This document shows positions 52,454-57,312 of a DNA stretch of 57,312 bases, piece by piece. Under the pieces are notes generated by a model. That model was given only the letters and a program-made list of their open reading frames with translations. It did not search any database and was not told the DNA's origin. Numbering within the stretch: position 1 is the stretch's first letter; every line of letters starts with the position of its first letter. This DNA is from Nitrospira sp. (GTDB lineage: Bacteria > Nitrospirota > Nitrospiria > Nitrospirales > Nitrospiraceae), in assembly GCA_016873435.1 (NCBI GenBank), contig VGXF01000011.1, positions 1 to 57,312 on the forward strand, in the 5' to 3' direction. The position numbers and the translations under genes were made by a program.

Positions 52454-53200
52454 ATGAAAATCCGAAAGAAGCGTCCGAAACCCTCCGGTGGCGGGTTGCC
52501 GTTCTATGTCGTCGGTTATTCCCCACCGGCGCCTTCGCTCACCGAGCTACAACTCTGGTTCGATCTAGAATATGGCGGGCCGCTCAAAGTCACCGGCTCA
52601 GAGCCGACCCTGTTGACGCACGGTCCGTGGACTGCCTGGGCAAAGATTCCACTGCCCGAAGCCGCGGCGGAGGATTGGGCGATGCAATTGGACTGGCGCC
52701 ATCGGGCGGCGGCGCTCATCCTGCGCCCCGCCGTCACCCCGCAACAGGCCTGCGATACAATCTTGCATTCAGCCCGCCTTGCCCGCGGCCTCGGCCTGCT
52801 CACGCAGGGTACGGCCTACGATCTGGGCACCCACACGTTCCTCAATCCGTCCGACTGGCAGGACCGCCCGCTTGACCGATTTTGCCCGTCCCATCACATC
52901 CTGACGATGCAGAGCGAATCGCCCGATCCGATGACCGGCTGGTTTCACACGCTTGGCCTGAGCAAGTTCGGGCTGGACGAACTGGAGACCTTCCGGCCGA
53001 CCGGGCTGCCGGCGCAACCGGTGTTGGACACGTTGCATGAAATTGCTGGCGAGCTGCTGCGGATCGGCCGCTCGCCGTCTGTCGGCACGACGCTTTCCTT
53101 GCCGCTTCAGGGGCTCATTGTCTCCGTTATCCGCCATCGGACTGCTGCTCCGGCTGGCCGCTCCATGCCGTTTCGAGAAATTACCTGGCCGTCAAAATAG
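52454..53200 (+). CDS. Protein of unknown function
   Basis: 248 residues starting with a basic tail (MKIRKKRPKPSGGG). The rest has strand-like stretches (LPFYVVGYSPP, LQLWFDLEYGG, WAKIPLP) and helices (CDTILHSARLARGLGLL), only two cysteines, no membrane segment and no recognisable catalytic motif. It lies 19 bases after typA on the same strand, so it is likely co-transcribed with it. I do not recognise the family; codon use and GC match the neighbours, so it is a real gene. Confidence 0.75.
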   Translation: MKIRKKRPKPSGGGLPFYVVGYSPPAPSLTELQLWFDLEYGGPLKVTGSEPTLLTHGPWTAWAKIPLPEAAAEDWAMQLDWRHRAAALILRPAVTPQQACDTILHSARLARGLGLLTQGTAYDLGTHTFLNPSDWQDRPLDRFCPSHHILTMQSESPDPMTGWFHTLGLSKFGLDELETFRPTGLPAQPVLDTLHEIAGELLRIGRSPSVGTTLSLPLQGLIVSVIRHRTAAPAGRSMPFREITWPSK

Positions 53201-53338
53201 TCAGTCGTTTCAACATTTTGCGTATGGGCCAAGAGGGCACTGGTTAGGCCTTCTGTCCAATTGACAAGCTTTCCGGCACCGTGTTACCACACTGGCCGAC
53301 CCGGATTTCGATCCCAATCTATCCTAAGGAGGCCGGAC

Positions 53339-53809
53339 ATGTCTGATGTGAAACCCGAAGTCAAAGTGGGAGATGCGGCGCCAGATTTTACGCTGAAGGA
53401 TCAAGATCAGAAGGACGTCAAGCTCAGCGACTACCAGGGCAAGAAGAACGTCGTCCTCTGTTTCTATCCGCTGGACTGGAGTCCCGTTTGCCAGGGCGAG
53501 AACAAGTGCCTGACGGACGACTTCCCCAGCTTCCAGGGCGCCAATGCCGAGGTCTTCGGCATCAGCTGCGACAGTTTCTTCTCGCACAAGGCCTGGGCCG
53601 ATTCGCTGGACCTCAAGCACCGCCTGCTGGCCGACATGCACCGGACGGTGTCCAAATCCTACGGCCTCTATTTCGAGCCGCTGAACTGCTCCAAGCGCGC
53701 CACGGTCATTGTGGACAAGCAGGGCAAGGTGGCCTACGCCAAGGTGCAGGAGATCAAGGTCGCGCGGGATGACAAAGAGATCCTCGCCGCGCTGAAGAAG
53801 TTGAGCTAA
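53339..53809 (+). CDS. Peroxiredoxin (AhpE/BCP-type)
   Basis: 156 residues. The peroxidatic cysteine is in [16 protein letters not shown], where the usual T or F-T before V-C is S-P, and the arginine is in the C-terminal half (SKRATVIVD). A second cysteine five residues later (CQGENKC) and one in ISCDSF could resolve the sulfenate. AAGGAGG precedes the ATG. It reduces peroxides using thiols; the thioredoxin-like gene downstream is a candidate partner. Confidence 0.92.
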   Translation: MSDVKPEVKVGDAAPDFTLKDQDQKDVKLSDYQGKKNVVLCFYPLDWSPVCQGENKCLTDDFPSFQGANAEVFGISCDSFFSHKAWADSLDLKHRLLADMHRTVSKSYGLYFEPLNCSKRATVIVDKQGKVAYAKVQEIKVARDDKEILAALKKLS

Positions 53810-53821
53810 GTTTCCCTTCGC

Positions 53822-53850
53822 GACCGGGGACCGGCAACGGCTCCCCGGTC
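53822..53850. promoter_or_regulatory. Strong hairpin between the peroxiredoxin and thioredoxin-like genes
   Basis: GACCGGGGA and TCCCCGGTC form a perfect 9-bp stem, with CCG-GCAA-CGG as an inner stem capped by a GCAA tetraloop. No T run follows. It may weaken read-through or protect the upstream mRNA. Confidence 0.6.
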
Positions 53851-53867
53851 ACGTTGCGAGTCCCGCC

Positions 53868-54203
53868 ATGAGCGCACAGGTCCTCGACGTCAGCGATGCC
53901 AACTACAGGGAGTTTACGGACGCCCCGGCGGCCGTTGTCGCCTACGGGCTAGCCACCTGTGAGCCCTGCAAGCAATACGATGCGATTCTGGAGGCAACGG
54001 CGGCGAAGTTCGCAGGCGTGAAAGTCGGCAAGGCCAAAATGCACGTCCCCGGCCGGTGCCGCGAGATCAAGCGGACCCACACGTTCGAGACTTATCCAAC
54101 CACCCACCTGTTTTCGAAGGGACAGCTGCTGCTGACGCGGGAAGGCGTGATTGATGCGGCCGAATTAGCCGCGCTGATCAACGATCATCTGCTGAAGGGC
54201 TAG
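53868..54203 (+). CDS. Thioredoxin-like protein with CEPC site
   Basis: 111-residue thioredoxin fold. The active site reads TCEPCKQY instead of WCGPC, without the tryptophan, and the cis-proline is in ETYPTTHLF. The first ~20 residues are strand and helix as in thioredoxin. It is likely a thiol reductant for the peroxiredoxin just upstream (inference from position). Its stop overlaps the convergent PTPS-like gene stop in a CTAG. Confidence 0.85.
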   Translation: MSAQVLDVSDANYREFTDAPAAVVAYGLATCEPCKQYDAILEATAAKFAGVKVGKAKMHVPGRCREIKRTHTFETYPTTHLFSKGQLLLTREGVIDAAELAALINDHLLKG

Positions 54204-54982
54204 TGCTCAGCGTATTCGTAGAAACAGTTGTCTGATTCGACCAGCCTGAGTTTTTGCAACCGTCCAGTGGGAATGGCTTTGGCCAGCAGCGACCAGAGCA
54301 AGCGCGCGAAGGTGGCGCCCGTGAGGGGCTGGGCGGCAAAGGCTGGATCCTTGTCCAAGTTCCGGTCGGCAAACCGGGCGACGACGAGTTCCTGGATGGT
54401 TTTATCCAGTGTGACCAGATCGGTGACCATTCCCGTCTCCGGATGGATGTCTCCCTCAATTGTGACTTCCACCGCGTAGTTGTGCCCAGTATAGCCCTGC
54501 CCGCGTGAAGCTGCGGGTAGCGCGGCAGCAAATCCAGCGCGTCGCGTGAGGCGCGCTCGATTGGCCTTGTAATCGTTTGCCGTGAGATCTACCCAGAGCG
54601 TTTCGTCTTCATGAAGCCGGATGCGTTCGAGCCGGCCGATGGACGATTGCCCGGCCAGCTTTGCCCACAGCAGGCGCGCGATGTTTTCGGTTGTTGGAAT
54701 GGTCTGTTTGAAATAGGGCGTATCTAGATTGAGATGCTTGTGGTCGAACTCCTCCAGCATCTTCACCAGTACACCCTTTAGCTCGAACAGATTGACGACC
54801 ATGCCGATGCGGCGATCCACTGGCCCGGCCACCGTCACCTCGAGCAGGTAGTTGTGTCCGTGGCCCGGCTCGTTGTTGCAGGCGCCGAACACCCGCCGGT
54901 TGGTCGCGGCATCCCAGGCAGCATGGTGATAGCGGTGCGCCGCTGCAAATTCGATCAGTTTGGTCAGGAGGGGTTCGGGCAT
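54200..54982 (-). CDS. Tandem 6-pyruvoyltetrahydropterin synthase-like protein
   Basis: 260 residues containing two PTPS/QueD domains. The first keeps the zinc histidines, FAAAHRYHH and GHGHNYLLEV, and an acidic and cysteine region (VFGACNNE). The second (residues ~140-260) reads RGQGYTGHNYAVEV and lacks the first histidine and one of the HGH pair, so it probably does not bind zinc. The family acts in 7-deazaguanine (QueD) or pterin synthesis. Which product is made is unclear. The ATG at 54982 with AGGA before it is preferred over a GTG at 55003. Confidence 0.88.
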   Translation of the reverse strand: MPEPLLTKLIEFAAAHRYHHAAWDAATNRRVFGACNNEPGHGHNYLLEVTVAGPVDRRIGMVVNLFELKGVLVKMLEEFDHKHLNLDTPYFKQTIPTTENIARLLWAKLAGQSSIGRLERIRLHEDETLWVDLTANDYKANRARLTRRAGFAAALPAASRGQGYTGHNYAVEVTIEGDIHPETGMVTDLVTLDKTIQELVVARFADRNLDKDPAFAAQPLTGATFARLLWSLLAKAIPTGRLQKLRLVESDNCFYEYAEH

Positions 54983-54994
54983 GGAGCAGTCCTG

Positions 54995-55030
54995 AAAAAA
55001 CACGAGGCCGGGATCATGATGACCCCGGCC
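54995..55030 (-). terminator. Intrinsic terminator upstream of the PTPS-like gene
   Basis: On the minus strand GGCCGGG and CCCGGCC form a 7-bp stem (55006-55030) followed by TCGTG and six T (54995-55000). It would end transcription coming from erpA or farther upstream before the PTPS gene. Confidence 0.55.
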
Positions 55031-55186
55031 CCCTTAACTGTGCAAGCCAGCGGCCCGTTCTCAGAACATTCACAAAGGCTGTTTCACTAGACCGCAGCGA
55101 GCATGCAGGCGACGGCGTACACGGTGCGGTACGGTGAGCCTTCGCGCGATGCCAGAACGAGGCAGGGAGCCTTTTGCAACGTTCGG

Positions 55187-55507
55187 CTAGGCGCTGAAGG
55201 AGCTGCCGCAGCCGCACGTCGTCTTCGCCTGCGGATTTTTGATCGCGAAGCCGGAGCCCTGCAGACTGTCCACGTAATCCACTTCGGCGCCCTGGAGCAA
55301 CGGCGCACTCTGAGAATCCATAATGACCTGGACGCCACCCTTCTCGATCACTGTGTCGTCGTCGGCGACCTTGGATTCGAAGGCCATCCCGTACTGATAG
55401 CCATGGCAGCCTCCGCCCTTGACGTAGATCCGGAGCCCGACCGCGTCCTTTTCCTCGACGATGAGTTCTTTGATCTTCTTTTCCGCGCCTTCCGAAATCG
55501 TTACCAT
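55187..55507 (-). CDS. erpA: ErpA-like A-type iron-sulfur carrier
   Basis: 106 residues. The three conserved cysteines are in KGGGCHGYQYG and TTCGCGSSFS. The GGGCHGYQYG pattern, with H-G after the cysteine, is closer to ErpA than to IscA, which has CSGLSY here. It donates clusters to late-acting targets. It is outside the isc operon but in the same window; no binding site was detected upstream. Confidence 0.88.
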   Translation of the reverse strand: MVTISEGAEKKIKELIVEEKDAVGLRIYVKGGGCHGYQYGMAFESKVADDDTVIEKGGVQVIMDSQSAPLLQGAEVDYVDSLQGSGFAIKNPQAKTTCGCGSSFSA

Positions 55508-55665
55508 GTCATCCTCCCTTTGGTCTTTCTCGGCACCCCTGGCACGAGGCCGCCCAACTGATGGCCTCCACTATACGACCCCCGTTGGCCGAAGTCAACG
55601 AAGGTCAGAGAAATACTCCTTAATTGTTGAGGGGATAAGCCCTTTGCTCACTCTGCTGATGCAGC

Positions 55666-56268
55666 TTACTTTTTGAGGGCTTCCGCCACACGCCCCACCA
55701 TGCTCGCGCCAGGTTTCAGAGCCTTCTTCCCCTGGCTCCAATTAGCCGGACAGGCCTCGTCCGGATGCGCCGCGCAGTGAATGCTGGCCGTGACCTTCCG
55801 GACCATTTCAGCCGCGCTCCGGCCGACGTTGTAGAAGTTGACCTCCGAGCAGACCAACTTGCCCTCGGGATTGATGATGAAGGTCCCGCGAAGGGCCAGC
55901 CCGGTGGCCTCGTCATAGACCCCGAACAGTCGCGACACCTTGCCTGTTGGGTCCGCACCCATCGAGTAGGTCACGTCCTTCATCAGCTTCTCTTCGCGAT
56001 GCCAGGCCAGATGGACAAACTTGGTGTCCGTGGAGACGGAGATCACTTCGACTCCGGACTTGGCCAGGTCCTTGTACTGGTCGGCCACGTCGGCCAGTTC
56101 CGTCGGGCAGACGAAGGTGTAGTCAGCCGGATAGAACACCAGCACCGTCCACTTCTTCGCCTTCTTCAGCGCCTCTAGGGAAATGGCCCCAAACTCCCCC
56201 TTCTGGGGATCGAAAGTATCCATTTCGAAATTGGGCACAATCTCGCCGACCCGTACCGTGTCCCCCAT
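55666..56268 (-). CDS. ahpC: Typical 2-Cys peroxiredoxin (AhpC family)
   Basis: 200 residues. The peroxidatic cysteine is in YTFVCPTELAD near residue 52, and the resolving cysteine is in DEACPANWSQG. It reduces hydrogen peroxide and organic peroxides as a decamer. AhpF is not nearby, so the electron donor is unknown. A second, one- or atypical 2-Cys peroxiredoxin is at 53339-53809, so this segment is rich in peroxide defence. Confidence 0.95.
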   Translation of the reverse strand: MGDTVRVGEIVPNFEMDTFDPQKGEFGAISLEALKKAKKWTVLVFYPADYTFVCPTELADVADQYKDLAKSGVEVISVSTDTKFVHLAWHREEKLMKDVTYSMGADPTGKVSRLFGVYDEATGLALRGTFIINPEGKLVCSEVNFYNVGRSAAEMVRKVTASIHCAAHPDEACPANWSQGKKALKPGASMVGRVAEALKK

Positions 56269-56376
56269 GATCGAATCTCCTCTCGTCTCTGTCAGGATTT
56301 AGTTAGCTGCGGCGGCGGCCAGCCCGACCCGCACGGGCAATTTCATACCATGGCCCCTTGGATGCGGTCAACGTGC

Positions 56377-56958
56377 CTAGCGGGAGCCCGCCTGACGTTT
56401 TCGCAGCGGTCGGTACACCGGAAGCTCCCCGTCCATCTCGGCCAGACGAGGGTAGGCCTCATCTTTGTTCGACAATACGGGATGGGTCACCGGCCAGGGG
56501 ATCGCCACCGTCGGATCGTTCCAGATGATGCCGCGTTCGTCGTTCGTGGAATAGAGGTCCGTGCACTTGTAGAGCACGTCCGCCGTCTCGCTCACCACGC
56601 AGAATCCATGGGCAAAGCCCGGCGGAATATAGAGCTGCCGCCTGTTCTCGCCGGAGAGCTCGACCCCGACCCACTGACCGAAGGTCGGCGAGCCTTTGCG
56701 GATGTCCACGGCCACGTCAAAGATGCGCCCGGTCAGCGCCAGGACCAGCTTCCCCTGCGCATGGTGCAACTGATAATGGAGACCGCGCAGTACCCCTCGG
56801 ATGGAATGGGACAGATTGTCCTGGACAAAGGGACCGGGGATCCCGCCCTTTTTGTAGCGCTGCGCATGATGGATTTCCAGAAACTGCCCGCGCTTATCCG
56901 TGAACACGTCCGGTTCGATGAGGAGCACGCCCGGCAATGTGGTAGCGGTGATCTTCAT
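56377..56958 (-). CDS. rfbC: dTDP-4-dehydrorhamnose 3,5-epimerase
   Basis: 193 residues of the RmlC cupin family that epimerises C3 and C5 in dTDP-rhamnose synthesis. Motifs VLRGLHYQLHHAQGKLV, GVELSGENRRQLYIPPGFAHGF, and the catalytic histidine-aspartate pair region are all kept. rfbA, rfbB and rfbD are not in the window, so it is either the end of a larger cluster past 57.3 kb or a lone copy. Rhamnose is used for LPS or capsule. Confidence 0.93.
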   Translation of the reverse strand: MKITATTLPGVLLIEPDVFTDKRGQFLEIHHAQRYKKGGIPGPFVQDNLSHSIRGVLRGLHYQLHHAQGKLVLALTGRIFDVAVDIRKGSPTFGQWVGVELSGENRRQLYIPPGFAHGFCVVSETADVLYKCTDLYSTNDERGIIWNDPTVAIPWPVTHPVLSNKDEAYPRLAEMDGELPVYRPLRKRQAGSR

Positions 56959-57058
56959 GATAGCAGGCGGTATCTTACGTCGTCTCCGGTCGCAAAGGAA
57001 AGCACGGTTGCGCGCCGTCGGGGGCTCCTGTTAGGGTACCGCGAGTTCCGGAGCGCCG

Positions 57059-57312
57059 ATGGTCACTATTACGTTGATGGGCCAGTTGCAAACCGACGAT
57101 GGGGAGCGGGATCTTGCCTGCGAGGTCACGGAGCCGGTCATGGTCCGGCAGTTGATCCTCCGTCAGGCCCGCCTGCGGCAGCACGTCGGACAACTGATGC
57201 GAGAAAAAAAGCTGATGATCACGATCAATAAGCGGATCGCCAGCGAGGACTCCCTCGTACATGACGGCGACGCGCTCAAGCTGGTTGCCCATGACGGGAT
57301 GGGCGGCACCGG
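57059..57312 (+). CDS. MoaD/ThiS-like ubiquitin-fold protein, partial
   Basis: The reading frame starts at the ATG at 57059 with GGAG before it and runs off the window end; 84 codons are visible. The pattern MVTITLMGQL, then a helix (VRQLILRQARLRQ), then DGDALKLVAHDGMGG agrees with the beta-grasp fold of MoaD and ThiS sulfur carriers, but the diglycine seems to be followed by more residues. Confidence in family is moderate, and the C-terminus is not seen. Confidence 0.55.
   Translation, partial: MVTITLMGQLQTDDGERDLACEVTEPVMVRQLILRQARLRQHVGQLMREKKLMITINKRIASEDSLVHDGDALKLVAHDGMGGT

Overview
This window comes from a GC-rich, Gram-negative-type bacterial chromosome. It encodes lipoproteins, a TolC-like outer-membrane channel, a class A penicillin-binding protein and periplasmic thiol proteins. 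My best guess is Nitrospirota (Nitrospira-like). That rests on the gene set (pyruvoyl arginine decarboxylase with agmatinase, a bacterial deoxyhypusine-synthase homologue, full ISC operon, paired M16 peptidases, F0-only ATP synthase block) and recalled gene neighbourhoods, not on a search. No rRNA, insertion sequence, phage gene or CRISPR array is visible. Genes are dense and most are chromosomal housekeeping genes.

Layout. 0.1-4.8 kb: rlmN, two M16 peptidases, larE. 4.8-6.8 kb (minus): atpI-atpB-atpE-atpF, the membrane sector of ATP synthase without F1 genes. 7-9.5 kb: pabB/trpE-like synthase and class IV aminotransferase (folate branch). 9.6-15.7 kb: nadB, a lipoprotein, an unannotated 33-residue bS22/mS38-type ribosomal protein, a possible frameshifted small gene, an MsbA-like exporter, a secreted unknown, maf. 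15.7-18.3 kb (minus): dus overlapped by a DUF692/MNIO enzyme that appears fused to a partner-like C-terminal domain. 18.4-23.1 kb: LOG protein, DHH phosphoesterase, rhomboid, purE-purK. 23.3-29.1 kb: a four-gene export cluster (HlyD-like adaptor, TolC-like channel, ABC protein whose nucleotide-binding domain has lost most catalytic motifs, small membrane-anchored helical protein). 29.1-35.9 kb (minus): a lipoprotein, rluF, the arginine-to-putrescine pair pdaD-speB, an aldehyde dehydrogenase, a zinc-ribbon protein, a DsbA-like protein, a deoxyhypusine-synthase homologue. 36-41.8 kb: tRNA-Glu, glnS, two tRNA-Gln genes and gltX, interleaved with a phosphatase, ttcA and msrA. 41.9-47.9 kb: complete ISC iron-sulfur operon (iscR-S-U-A-hscB-hscA-iscX) with divergent ferredoxin. 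47.9-57.3 kb: PBP1A, typA, an unknown, two peroxiredoxins, a thioredoxin-like protein, a tandem PTPS protein, erpA, rfbC and the start of a MoaD/ThiS-like gene.

The most unusual features are these: (1) many spacers in the first 42 kb are made of degenerate tracts with an exact 7-base period, several running up to start codons that lack a Shine-Dalgarno; (2) the export cluster with a degenerate ATPase; (3) the MNIO fusion enzyme; (4) the bacterial deoxyhypusine-synthase homologue beside putrescine synthesis; (5) the Glu/Gln tRNA and synthetase cluster; (6) an iscR leader hairpin and a typA leader that resembles an attenuator. All assignments come from reading motifs by eye; no database search was possible.
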